64,000 nucleotides of DNA from Streptomyces paradoxus (lineage in GTDB: Bacteria; Actinomycetota; Actinomycetes; Streptomycetales; Streptomycetaceae), in the NCBI RefSeq assembly GCF_014202475.1, contig NZ_JACHGV010000001.1, positions 428,186 through 492,185 of the forward strand, written 5' to 3'. Both the position numbers and the translations under genes were made by a program. The notes under the pieces were generated by a model, which made no database searches, had not been told where the DNA came from, and saw only the letters and a program-made list of their open reading frames with translations. Positions 43,135-51,511 of the stretch are shown piece by piece (position 1 is the stretch's first letter; each line of letters begins with the position of its first letter).

Positions 43135-44805
43135 ATGACCGAGCAGCAACTGCCCGCCTGGGCCGACCCGTCCGTCTCCCCCGCCGCCCTCGATCCACAG
43201 GGGGTGTCCCGCCGCGGGCTCCTGCGCCGCGCGGGCCTGTTCGGCGCCGCGTTCGCCCTCGGCTCGGGGGCGGCCCCGGCCCTGGCCGCCGACGGCCGCC
43301 GGCCGGGCGGTGAGGACCCGCGCCTCGCCTACCTCGTCGGCGACCACCACATCCACTCCGTCTACAGCCACGACGCCAAGTACACCTTCTCCCAGTTGGC
43401 CGCCGCGGGCGCGAAGTACGGCCTGGACTGGATGGTGTTCACCGAGCACTCCAACTTCGGGCACGCGGACTTCGGGGCCGCACTGGAGCACCGGGAGATC
43501 CTCGACGCGCGGGCGGAGAACCCGCGGCAGCTGATCTTCCAGGGCCTGGAGTGGTACATCCCGGCGGCCGAGCACTGCACGGTGTTCACCGCGCCCGGCC
43601 CGCACGAGGTCGACGTGCTGACCCGCTTCGAGCGCGCCTACGACGGCAAGCTCCTCGCCTACGACAAGGGCGGCCCCGCCGACGCGGACACCGCCCGCAA
43701 CGAGGCGCACGCTGTCAAGGCGATCAAGTGGCTGGCCGAGCAGCGGCGTTCGGGCTACGTCGACGACGTGCTGGTCCTCGCCAACCATCCGATGCGCCTG
43801 GGCATCGACTCCCCGCACGAGATGCGCAACTGGCGGGACGCCGCGCCCGAGATCATGATCGGTATGGAGGGCGCGCCCGGCGCACAGGGCGCGGCCATCC
43901 CCGGCTGGCGCGGGGCCGGCTCGATCCGCGGCGAGTACGAGAACAAGCCGTCCGCGCAGTCCTGGCCCGGCTACCCGGCGGACGCCTACCTGACCTACGG
44001 CGGCTTCGACTGGGCGACCGCGACCGTGGGCGGGCTGTGGGACTCGATGCTGGCCGAGGGCCGGCTGTTCTCGGTCACCACCAACTCCGACGCCCACCGG
44101 ATCGTCTTCGACACCTGGAAGAACGGCGACTGGCAGCCCGGACAGACCTTCGACAGCACCGGCAGGCTGCCCGACCCGGTGAAAACGGACACCCCGCAGC
44201 CGGGCAGCGACTTCTGGCCCGGCCAGTTCAGCCGCACCCACGTGGGCGTGACCCGCTACGGCTACCGCGCGGTGATGGCGGGGATGCGCGCGGGCCGGGT
44301 GTGGCTGGACCACGGGCATCTGCTCGACGGGCTGGAGGTACGCCTGATCCGGGACGGCGACCGGGGCCGGGGCGTGACGCTCGGTGGCCGGCTGCGGGTC
44401 CGCAAGGGCGAGAGGCTCACCCTGAACGTCACGGTGACGACCGCCTCCCGGCCCAACCCGCAGGGGATCCTGCCCGAGTTGGCGCATGTGGACGTCATCC
44501 GCGGCGCCGTGCGGGGCCCGGTCGCCGACCGCGACACCTGGAAGGCCCCGGAGACCCGGGTCGTGCGGACGCACGACGTCTCCGGCCGCACGGGCACGTA
44601 CACCCTGCGTATCCCGCTGACCGCCGGCGAGGAGTCCTTCTACGTCCGGCTGCGCGGCAGCGACGGCAACCGGCACGGAACCGGCTACCTCGGTGCCTCG
44701 GTCGACCCGCACGGGCCGGTCCCGCACGAGCCCGGGGACGGCGACCCGTGGGCGGACACCTGGTTCTACTCGAACCCCGTGTTCGTCGACGTGGAGGGGG
44801 CCTGA
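43135..44805 (+). CDS. Tat-exported PHP-type metal-dependent phosphoesterase
   Basis: This 556-residue protein has Tat signal SRRGLLRRAGLFG (residues 25-37) and cleavage after ALA near 51. The PHP-like metal sites are YLVGDHHIHSVYSHDAKYTFSQL, WMVFTEHSNFGHADFG, GLEWYIP, VLVLANHPMRLG and TTNSDAHRIVFDTW. A C-terminal beta-sandwich follows from about residue 400. It is of the CehA/McbA-like metallohydrolase group, whose members hydrolyse phosphodiesters or carbamates. ATG 43135 follows GAGGATC. It is 26 bases downstream of the metallophosphoesterase and closes the carbohydrate locus. Confidence 0.87.
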   Translation: MTEQQLPAWADPSVSPAALDPQGVSRRGLLRRAGLFGAAFALGSGAAPALAADGRRPGGEDPRLAYLVGDHHIHSVYSHDAKYTFSQLAAAGAKYGLDWMVFTEHSNFGHADFGAALEHREILDARAENPRQLIFQGLEWYIPAAEHCTVFTAPGPHEVDVLTRFERAYDGKLLAYDKGGPADADTARNEAHAVKAIKWLAEQRRSGYVDDVLVLANHPMRLGIDSPHEMRNWRDAAPEIMIGMEGAPGAQGAAIPGWRGAGSIRGEYENKPSAQSWPGYPADAYLTYGGFDWATATVGGLWDSMLAEGRLFSVTTNSDAHRIVFDTWKNGDWQPGQTFDSTGRLPDPVKTDTPQPGSDFWPGQFSRTHVGVTRYGYRAVMAGMRAGRVWLDHGHLLDGLEVRLIRDGDRGRGVTLGGRLRVRKGERLTLNVTVTTASRPNPQGILPELAHVDVIRGAVRGPVADRDTWKAPETRVVRTHDVSGRTGTYTLRIPLTAGEESFYVRLRGSDGNRHGTGYLGASVDPHGPVPHEPGDGDPWADTWFYSNPVFVDVEGA

Positions 44806-44849
44806 TCCCCGGGTACCAGCAGGTCACGGACTGATCGGGCGGAGGTACG

Positions 44850-45686
44850 GTGGGCCGCGTGACCGGTGAAGAGTCGCTGCGGCCCCAGTCCCTCATGCTG
44901 ACGTTCCTGGGCGACCAGGTGCTCGGCCGTGATGTGTGCGTGTACTCGGGCAGCGTCATCGACGTGTTCGCCCGCGCCGGGATCGGCGAGCAGGCCACCC
45001 GCTCCACTCTGACCCGCATGGTGGGCCGTGACCTGCTGCGCCGCCAGCGCGAGGGCCGCCGCATGTACTTCGGGCTGACCGAGCGCTCGGAGGCGGTGCT
45101 GCGCGACGGCGCGCAGCGGATCTGGCAGGCGGGTGCCGTCAACCGGCGGTGGGACGGCAGCTGGACGCTGCTCGGCTTCTCCCTGCCGGAGTCCTGGCAG
45201 CGCCAGCGGCACGATCTGCGCTCCCAGCTGACCTGGAGCGGCTTCGGCCCGCTCTTCAACGGTTTGTGGATCGCCCCGGGCGAGGTCGACGTGTCGGCCC
45301 TGGTGGCCGAGCTCGGACTGTCCGCCCACGTCAAGGTCTTCCGGGCGCACGCGGACACCGGCATGGACATCGGCCGGATGATCGAGGAGACCTGGGAGCT
45401 GTCCGAACTGGCCGAGCGCTACGAGGGGTTCGCGGGCCGCTGGCAGCACTGGGAGGACGACCTGCCGGACGCCGGAGACGCCCTCGTGCTGCGCCTGCGC
45501 CTCCAGACGGAGTGGCTGCAGATCGTCCGCCGCGACCCACGGCTCCCCGTCGAGCACCTGCCCGCCGACTGGCCGGCCGAACCGGCCGAGAAGACGTTCC
45601 GGACCGTGCACGAGCGGCTCTCCCCCCTCGCCCACGAGGCCTCGGAACGCCTTCTGGATCTGGTGCCCGCGCGGACTCAGGCGTAG
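44850..45686 (+). CDS. PaaX-family transcriptional regulator
   Basis: This 278-residue regulator opens with SLMLTFLGDQVLGRDVCVYSGSVIDVFARAGIGEQATRSTLTRMVGRDLLRRQREGRR, the PaaX winged-helix head. Then come WTLLGFSLPESWQRQRHDLRSQL, the long central domain, and a C-terminal helical cap. PaaX proteins respond to aryl-CoA esters such as phenylacetyl-CoA. It faces tail to tail with the acyl-CoA operon and overlaps MaoC by 10 bases. GTG 44850 follows GGAGG by four bases; GTG 44859 is possible. Confidence 0.92.
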   Translation: MGRVTGEESLRPQSLMLTFLGDQVLGRDVCVYSGSVIDVFARAGIGEQATRSTLTRMVGRDLLRRQREGRRMYFGLTERSEAVLRDGAQRIWQAGAVNRRWDGSWTLLGFSLPESWQRQRHDLRSQLTWSGFGPLFNGLWIAPGEVDVSALVAELGLSAHVKVFRAHADTGMDIGRMIEETWELSELAERYEGFAGRWQHWEDDLPDAGDALVLRLRLQTEWLQIVRRDPRLPVEHLPADWPAEPAEKTFRTVHERLSPLAHEASERLLDLVPARTQA

Positions 45687-46132
45687 AACCGCGACAGGCT
45701 CTGCAGCACCGCCGCCGGCTTCGTGGCGCCCTCGATCTCGATGGCGCCCTCGACGGTGATCTGCGCGCCGCCCGGCACCTCCTCGACCTCGGCGAGCTTC
45801 GCCGTCAGGCGGATGCGGGAGCCGACTTTCACCGGGGAAGGGAAACGCACCTTGTTGAGGCCGTAGTTGACCTTCGTCGTCACGCCCTGGACGTCCAGCA
45901 GCTCGGTGAAGAGGGGAATGAAGAGGGAGAGCGTGAGGTAGCCGTGCGCTATGGGAGCGCCGAAGGGGCCCTCCTTGGCCTTCTCGGGGTCCACGTGGAT
46001 CCACTGGTGGTCGCCCGTGGCGTCGGCGAAGGTGTTGATGCGCTCCTGCGTCACCTCGATCCACTCGCTGGTGCCGAGGTCGCTGCCGGCGAGCTTCTTC
46101 AGTTCGTCGAGGCCGTTGACGGTGAGGCTCAT
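45677..46132 (-). CDS. MaoC-like (R)-specific enoyl-CoA hydratase
   Basis: This 151-residue hot-dog fold hydratase has the motif FADATGDHQWIHVDPEKAKEGPFGAPIAHGYLTLSL (Asp and His catalytic pair). The C-terminus KVNYGLNKVRFPSPVKVGSRIRL is typical of the NodN/MaoC group. It hydrates a trans-enoyl-CoA. The ATG overlaps the acyl-CoA synthetase stop (ATGA). It is the last gene of the SDR, amidohydrolase, synthetase, hydratase operon; its 3' end overlaps PaaX. Confidence 0.92.
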   Translation of the reverse strand: MSLTVNGLDELKKLAGSDLGTSEWIEVTQERINTFADATGDHQWIHVDPEKAKEGPFGAPIAHGYLTLSLFIPLFTELLDVQGVTTKVNYGLNKVRFPSPVKVGSRIRLTAKLAEVEEVPGGAQITVEGAIEIEGATKPAAVLQSLSRFYA

Positions 46133-47643
46133 GCGGATCCTTCCTGGGTGCCGTAGCGCGTACGGACACGGGACTTGAGGAGTTTTCCGGAGGCGGTGCG
46201 CGGGAGTTCGTCCGCGACGACCACCGACTTCGGGATCTTGTACTTGGCGAGGCGGCCGGCGAGTGACGCGAGCACCTCGTCGGGGTCGAGGCCGGCGCCC
46301 TCGCGGGGCACGACAACGGCGCGCGGCACCTCGCCCCACTTGTCGTCCGGCACCCCGATCACCGCGCACTCGGCGATGTCCGGGTGGGCGAGGAGCTGGT
46401 CCTCGATCTCGGCGGGGTAGATGTTCTCGCCGCCGGAGATGATCATGTCCTTGATGCGGTCGACGATGTGGACGTAGCCGTCCTCGTCGATCCGGGCGGC
46501 GTCGCCGCTGCGGAACCAGCCGTCCGCGAAGGACGCGGCCGTCTCCTCGGGCAGCCCCCAGTAGCCGGGCATGACGTGCGGGCCGCGCACCACCACCTCG
46601 CCCACCTCGCCGACGCCGGCCGGCGCCAGGTCGGGCCGGACGACGCGGACGTCGCTGAAGAAGTGCGGCACGCCCGCCGATCCCGCCTTGCTCACGGCGT
46701 GCTCGGCGTCCAGGAACAGCGTGCCGGGGGCGGCCTCGGTCATGCCGTAGCCCTGGAGGAAGGTCAGACCGCGTTCCTGGTAGGCGGCGATCAGCGGGGT
46801 GGGGACCGGTGAGCCGCCGCAGGTGAGGATGCGCAGCGAGGAGAGGTCCGCCTGCGGCCAGCGCGGGTGCCTGGCCACCTGGTCGAACATCGTGGGCACG
46901 CCGAACATGAAGGTGATCCGGTGCCGTTCGATGAGGTCGAAGGTGGCGTCCGGGTCGAAGGCGTCGACCAGGACGCAGGTGCCGCCCTTCAGCAGCACCG
47001 GCAGGGTCAGCATGTTCAGGCCCGCCGTGTGGAACAGCGGGGCGGAGACCAGGGCGCGTTCGTCGGCGATCAGATCGGTGTCGACGAGAACGTTGACCGC
47101 GTTCCAGGTGAGGTTGCCGTGGGTGAGCATGGCGCCCTTGGGCCGGCCGGTCGTGCCCGAGGTGTACATGATGATGCAGGTGTCGTCGGCGCCGACCGGT
47201 TCGTCGACCGGCTCCTCGGACGCCTCGGCGACGGCCGCTTCGTACTCGCCGCCGACCTCCAGGTAGACGCGTACGTCGGTGCTGCCGGGCAGGCCCGCGA
47301 CCAGACCGGCGTAGGACGGGCCGTAGACGAGGGCACGGGCGCCGGAGTCGGCGAGCTGGTAGGCGATCTCGGGTCCGGCCAGGCGGATGTTGAGGGGGAC
47401 GAAGACCGCGCCGAGCGTGCCGGCCGCGAACAGGGTCTCCAGGTAGGAGGGGTGGTTCGGGCCGAGGTAGGCGACGCGGTCGCCGCGGCGCACGCCCCGG
47501 GCGCGCAGGGCGTGGGCCAGGCGGGTGGTGCGGGTGTGGAGGGTGCCGTAGTCGGTGGCGTCCTCGCCGCGGATCAGGGCGGTGCGGTGCGGGGTCTTGC
47601 GGGCCCGGCGTGCGGGCCATGACCCCAGTCCCTCGTTGCGCAT
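46129..47643 (-). CDS. Acyl-CoA synthetase, AMP-forming (FadD-like)
   Basis: This 504-residue adenylating enzyme has CIIMYTSGTTGRPKGAML, QGYGMTEAAPGTLFLD, SGDAARIDEDGYVHIVDRIKDMI and ELPRTASGKLLKSRVR with the catalytic C-terminal Lys. It activates a carboxylic acid to its CoA thioester. Fatty, aryl or cyclic acids are all possible, since the acyl pocket residues do not decide. It lies 10 bases after the amidohydrolase and overlaps the MaoC gene. The length is normal. Confidence 0.94.
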   Translation of the reverse strand: MRNEGLGSWPARRARKTPHRTALIRGEDATDYGTLHTRTTRLAHALRARGVRRGDRVAYLGPNHPSYLETLFAAGTLGAVFVPLNIRLAGPEIAYQLADSGARALVYGPSYAGLVAGLPGSTDVRVYLEVGGEYEAAVAEASEEPVDEPVGADDTCIIMYTSGTTGRPKGAMLTHGNLTWNAVNVLVDTDLIADERALVSAPLFHTAGLNMLTLPVLLKGGTCVLVDAFDPDATFDLIERHRITFMFGVPTMFDQVARHPRWPQADLSSLRILTCGGSPVPTPLIAAYQERGLTFLQGYGMTEAAPGTLFLDAEHAVSKAGSAGVPHFFSDVRVVRPDLAPAGVGEVGEVVVRGPHVMPGYWGLPEETAASFADGWFRSGDAARIDEDGYVHIVDRIKDMIISGGENIYPAEIEDQLLAHPDIAECAVIGVPDDKWGEVPRAVVVPREGAGLDPDEVLASLAGRLAKYKIPKSVVVADELPRTASGKLLKSRVRTRYGTQEGSA

Positions 47644-47653
47644 GTCACGCCCC

Positions 47654-48541
47654 TTACGGTTTCGTCAGCCCGAGCAGGCGGGCCGCGTTCTCCTTGAGGA
47701 TCTTCGGCCGGACCTCGTCCTTGATCGTCAGCTTGCCGAAGTCGGCGAGCCAGCGGTCGGGGGTGAGGACGGGGAAGTCGGAGCCGAAGAGGACCTTGTC
47801 CTTGAGCAGGGTGTTCGCGTACTGCACGAGCTGCGGCGGGAAGTACTTCGGCGACCAGCCGGACAGGTCGATGTGCACGCCCGGCTTGTGCGTGGCGACG
47901 GCCAGGGCCTCGTCCTGCCAGGGGAAGGACGGGTGCGCCAGGATGATCTTCAGGTGCGGGAAGTCGGCCGCCACGTCGTCCACGTGGAGCGGGTTGGAGT
48001 ACTTCAGCCTGATCCCGCCCCCGCCGGGGACGCCGGCGCCGATGCCCGTCTGGCCGGTGTGGAAGAGGGCGATCGTGCCCGTCTCCTCGATCACCTCGTA
48101 CAGGTCGTACGCCACCGAGCGGTCGTTGGGGAAGAAGCCCTGGATGCTGGGGTGGAACTTGAAGCCCTTCACCCCGTACTCCTCGACCAGCCGCCGGGCC
48201 TGCTTCACTCCCGCCTTGCCCCGGAAGGGGTCGACGGAGGCGAAGGGGATGAGGACGTCGGCGTTGGCGGCGGCCGCCTCGGCGACCTCCTCGTTGGGGA
48301 CGGGCGGGGTGCCGGTCGCGGACTCGGCGTCGACCGTGAAGATCACGGCAGCCATGTTCCGCTCGCGGTAGTACGCGGCGGTCTCCTCCAGGGTCGGCTT
48401 CCGCTTGCCCTCGACCTTGAAGTAGGCGGAGGAGGCGTCGTGCAGGTCGTCGTCCAGGGAGGAGTGGCCCTGGGAGGACACCTCGGCGTGCGTGTGGACG
48501 TCGATCGCGACCAGGTCGTCGACGTTCATCGAGGGGTCCAT
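47654..48541 (-). CDS. Amidohydrolase-2 family enzyme (decarboxylase or hydrolase type)
   Basis: This 295-residue TIM-barrel metal enzyme has IDVHTHAEV with the first His pair, KGFKFHPSIQGFFPND, KIILAHPSFPWQDE and VLFGSDFPVLTPDRW with the metal Asp. This group includes nonoxidative decarboxylases of aromatic acids and lactone hydrolases. The ATG at 48541 shares one base with the SDR stop (TGATG). Placed between the SDR and acyl-CoA synthetase, it probably supplies or processes the acid that is activated. Confidence 0.88.
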   Translation of the reverse strand: MDPSMNVDDLVAIDVHTHAEVSSQGHSSLDDDLHDASSAYFKVEGKRKPTLEETAAYYRERNMAAVIFTVDAESATGTPPVPNEEVAEAAAANADVLIPFASVDPFRGKAGVKQARRLVEEYGVKGFKFHPSIQGFFPNDRSVAYDLYEVIEETGTIALFHTGQTGIGAGVPGGGGIRLKYSNPLHVDDVAADFPHLKIILAHPSFPWQDEALAVATHKPGVHIDLSGWSPKYFPPQLVQYANTLLKDKVLFGSDFPVLTPDRWLADFGKLTIKDEVRPKILKENAARLLGLTKP

Positions 48542-49458
48542 CACGCCTCCGGGAACTTCGGCGCCGGGATGCCGACCGACTGGAGCTCGGCACCGACCGA
48601 GGTGGGCCAGGCGTCGGCGAGGGCGGCGGGGGTCCAGCCGCCGTCGGCGTAGGCCGCCCTGATCTCCTGCGGATGCGACCAGAGTGCCACCTTGTCGCCG
48701 CCGATGCCGACGCACTGGCCGGTGACGCCCCGGGCGGCCTCGGAGGCCAGGAACGGGACCAGGGCCGCGCAGTCCTCCGGGGTGCCGAAGCCCTCGCCCT
48801 TGCGCAGGAAGTCCGGCAGCGGCTCGCCGCCGCGCATGGCCTCGATGTACGGGGCGAAGGCCGGGATCGTCTCGGTCATCGCGGTGGCGGCGACCGGCAC
48901 GATCGCGTTGACCGTGATGCCCGCGCGGCCCAGCTCCATCGACCAGGTGCGGGCCATCGCCGCGATGCCGGCCTTGGCGGCGGCGTAGTTCGTCTGGCCG
49001 AAGTTGCCGCGCTGGCCGGCCGGGGAGCCGACCAGGATCAGCGAGCCGCCCTCGCCCTGCTCGCGCATCCGGACGGCGGCGGCGCGGGCGCAGGTGAAGG
49101 TGCCCTTGAGATGGGTGGTGATCACCGCGTCGAAGTCCTCGTCGGTCATCTTCCACAGCACCTTGTCGCGCAGGATGCCCGCGTTGGTGACGAGGACGTC
49201 CAGCCGGCCGAACTCCTCGACCGCGCGGTTCACCAGCCGCTCGGCGGCCTCGGCGGTGCCGACCGGGACGACCTCGGCGACGGCCTTGCCGCCCGCTTCC
49301 GCGATGGACTTCACGGCCGCCTCGGCCACGGCCTCGTCGACGTCGTTGACGACCACGGACGCGCCGTGGGCGGCCAAGGCGTGGGCATAGGCGAGGCCGA
49401 GGCCCCGGCCGCTGCCGGTGACGACGGCGGCCTTGCCGGTGAGATCGATGCTGGGCAC
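48541..49458 (-). CDS. SDR-family oxidoreductase
   Basis: This 305-residue dehydrogenase has TGSGRGLGLAYAHALAAHGA (NAD(P)-binding), LVTNAGILRD, and the catalytic SPAGQRGNFGQTNYAAAKAGI with Tyr-x3-Lys. The sequence resembles 3-hydroxyacyl-CoA dehydrogenase-type members of the family. As first gene of the operon it would oxidise the beta-hydroxyacyl intermediate made by the MaoC hydratase. The GTG start faces the MarR gene. Confidence 0.93.
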   Translation of the reverse strand: MPSIDLTGKAAVVTGSGRGLGLAYAHALAAHGASVVVNDVDEAVAEAAVKSIAEAGGKAVAEVVPVGTAEAAERLVNRAVEEFGRLDVLVTNAGILRDKVLWKMTDEDFDAVITTHLKGTFTCARAAAVRMREQGEGGSLILVGSPAGQRGNFGQTNYAAAKAGIAAMARTWSMELGRAGITVNAIVPVAATAMTETIPAFAPYIEAMRGGEPLPDFLRKGEGFGTPEDCAALVPFLASEAARGVTGQCVGIGGDKVALWSHPQEIRAAYADGGWTPAALADAWPTSVGAELQSVGIPAPKFPEA

Positions 49459-49516
49459 GGGCGGGTCCCTTCACGAGCTGATGCGGGTGGTGCGGCTTCG
49501 AGATCGAAGCTAAGAG

Positions 49517-49544
49517 CAATAATTGTTGACGTCAATAGTTGTTG
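49517..49544. promoter_or_regulatory. 28-bp imperfect palindrome, likely MarR operator
   Basis: The core TTGACGTCAA (49526-49535) is a perfect 10-bp palindrome. Extending to both sides gives 11 of 14 matching positions per arm (CAATAATTGTTGAC against CAACAACTATTGAC). It is AT-rich against the genome background. It lies 58 bases from the SDR start and 19 bases before the MarR start, the expected position for MarR control of both. Confidence 0.6.
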
Positions 49545-49562
49545 GAGACCTGCGGGTGCGGG

Positions 49563-50084
49563 ATGCTGGAATCACCGGCAAGCAGCACCGAGCACAGGGA
49601 GCCCGTCATCACACGCCGACACGTCACCGCGAAGCCCATCGACGCCCACGAGCCGTGGATGCGCGGACTGCACGCCGACACGGGCTATCTGCTGTACCGG
49701 CTCGGCCTGCGCTCGGGGCAGCTCTTCAACGCCTGCCTCCAGGAGTCGGGCCTGCGTCTGCGCCACTACGCGGTGCTGCGCTACCTCGCCACCACCGACG
49801 GCGCCCTGCAGCGCGAACTGAGCACGCGGCTCGGCTACGACCCGAGCGCGATCGTCGGCCTGGTCGACGACCTGGAGAAGCTGGGCTTCGCCGAGCGCCG
49901 CCCGTCCCCCGACGACCGCCGCAGCCGGATCGTCGTCCTGACCGAGAGCGGCAGCGGCTTCCTCCGTGACACCGACGAGGCCGGCCTGCGGGTGACCGGC
50001 GAACTCCTGGGCCCGCTGGACCCGGCCGAACGGGAGACCCTGCACGCGCTGCTGCTGCGCATCGCGGAGGACGGCCTGAACTGA
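49563..50084 (+). CDS. MarR-family transcriptional regulator
   Basis: This 173-residue winged-helix dimer protein has ALQRELSTRLGYDPSAIVGLVDDLEKLGFAERRPSPDDRRSRIVVLTESG, the classic MarR head with the beta-wing DDRRSR. ATG 49563 is chosen; TTG 49539 would add eight residues. It diverges from the SDR operon across an AT-rich palindrome and is followed by the MHS transporter. It probably senses a small aromatic or acyl compound. Confidence 0.92.
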   Translation: MLESPASSTEHREPVITRRHVTAKPIDAHEPWMRGLHADTGYLLYRLGLRSGQLFNACLQESGLRLRHYAVLRYLATTDGALQRELSTRLGYDPSAIVGLVDDLEKLGFAERRPSPDDRRSRIVVLTESGSGFLRDTDEAGLRVTGELLGPLDPAERETLHALLLRIAEDGLN

Positions 50085-50098
50085 TGTTGTGCAAATGA

Positions 50099-50127
50099 TT
50101 GACGGCTGCACGATGGATGCATAACTT
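50099..50127 (+). promoter_or_regulatory. Strong sigma-70-type promoter for the transporter operon
   Basis: TTGACG (50099-50104) and TAACTT (50122-50127) are separated by exactly 17 bases. It starts 15 bases after the MarR stop and 66 bases before the transporter start. A GTTGTGCA (50086-50093) / TGCATAAC (50118-50125) inverted repeat brackets it and may be an IclR or MarR site. Confidence 0.65.
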
Positions 50128-50164
50128 CACGGATCAACCGCGCCCCGTCCCCAGGGAGCCCACC

Positions 50165-51511
50165 GTGCAGCCATCCCCGTCCGCCTCCCAAGCCTCCCCC
50201 GATTCACGGCAGTTGCGGCGCGTCGCCGTCTCCGGCCTGCTCGGCACCACCGTCGAGTTCTACGACTTCCTCGTCTACGGCACGGTCGCCGCGCTCGTCT
50301 TCGGCGAACTGTTCTTCCCACGGGCCGACCCGGCGGTCGGCACCATCGCGGCGTTCGGCACCTTCGCCGCGGGTTATCTCGCCCGGCCGCTCGGCGGCAT
50401 CGTCTTCGGGCACTTCGGCGACCGGCTCGGCCGCAAGTCGATGATGCTGCTGACCATGGTCCTGATGGGATCCGGGAGCTTCCTCATCGGCCTGCTGCCG
50501 ACGTACGACACCATCGGCGTCTGGGCCCCGGTGCTGCTGGTCGCCCTGCGCGTGGTGCAGGGCATCGCGATCGGCGGCGAGTGGGGCGGCGCGATGCTGA
50601 TGGTCGTCGAACACGCCGAGCACACGCGGGGTTCCCGGCGCGGCCTGTGGTCCAGCTTCACCCAGCTCGGCGCCCCGCTCGGTTCCGTGCTGTCGGCCGG
50701 TGTGGTCACCCTGGTCGCCACCCTGCCGGACGAGCAGTTCCGCTCCTGGGGCTGGCGGGTGCCGTTCCTGCTGAGCATCGTGCTGCTGGGCGTCGGCCTG
50801 TTCGTGCGGCTGAAGGTCGCCGAGAGCCCGCTGTTCGCACAGGTCGAACGGGAGCCGGTGGCCCGGCCGCCGATCGTGGAGGTGCTGCGGCGGCCGAAGC
50901 CGGTGCTGCTGGCCGCCTGCGTCGGCATCGGCGCGTTCACCGCACAGTCCCTGCTGACGAGCTTCATGATCTCCTACGCCGTCGACGAGGGGTACACCCG
51001 CCCGCAGGTGCTGACCGCGGTCACCGTCGCCTCCTGTGTGGCCCTCGTCGTCCTGCCCGCGGCGTCCGCGCTGTCGGACCGGGTCGGCCGCCGGCCCGTC
51101 GTGCTCGCCGGTGCCGTCGCCTCGGCCGCGCTCGCCTTCCCGGTGCTGGCCCTGGTCGACTCCGGCTCCCCCGGCCTGCTGATCCTCGCCCTGGCGCTCG
51201 GCCACGGCGTCGCCCAGTCCACGATGTACGGACCCCTGGGCGCCCTGCTCACCGAGATGTTCGGCACCCGCGTCCGCTACACCGGCGCCTCCCTCGGCTA
51301 CCAGGGGGCCACCCTGATCGGCGCGGGGTTCTCCCCGCTGATCGCCGGCAGTCTCCTGGCCTCCTTCGGCGGCGGCAGCACCCCGGTGTCGCTGCTGCTG
51401 TGCGCCGGTGCGGCCGTCACCGCGGTCACCGTGTGGCGACTGCGCGAGACGCACACGGACGCGCTGGACTCCCCCGCCGCCGCCCCCGCCCTGGAAGGAA
51501 CCCCGCGTTGA
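50165..51511 (+). CDS. MHS-family MFS metabolite:H+ symporter
   Basis: This 448-residue, 12-helix transporter begins RRVAVSGLLGTTVEFYDFLVYGTVAALVFGELFFP, the metabolite:H+ symporter opening. It has RPLGGIVFGHFGDRLGRK after helix 2 and GTRVRYTGASLGYQGATLIGAGFSPLI near the C-terminal half. Relatives take up citrate, shikimate, proline-betaine, aromatic acids and others. GTG 50165 follows CAGGGAG. It is coupled to the secreted hydrolase by TTGA, and so probably imports a product of that hydrolase. Confidence 0.92.
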   Translation: MQPSPSASQASPDSRQLRRVAVSGLLGTTVEFYDFLVYGTVAALVFGELFFPRADPAVGTIAAFGTFAAGYLARPLGGIVFGHFGDRLGRKSMMLLTMVLMGSGSFLIGLLPTYDTIGVWAPVLLVALRVVQGIAIGGEWGGAMLMVVEHAEHTRGSRRGLWSSFTQLGAPLGSVLSAGVVTLVATLPDEQFRSWGWRVPFLLSIVLLGVGLFVRLKVAESPLFAQVEREPVARPPIVEVLRRPKPVLLAACVGIGAFTAQSLLTSFMISYAVDEGYTRPQVLTAVTVASCVALVVLPAASALSDRVGRRPVVLAGAVASAALAFPVLALVDSGSPGLLILALALGHGVAQSTMYGPLGALLTEMFGTRVRYTGASLGYQGATLIGAGFSPLIAGSLLASFGGGSTPVSLLLCAGAAVTAVTVWRLRETHTDALDSPAAAPALEGTPR

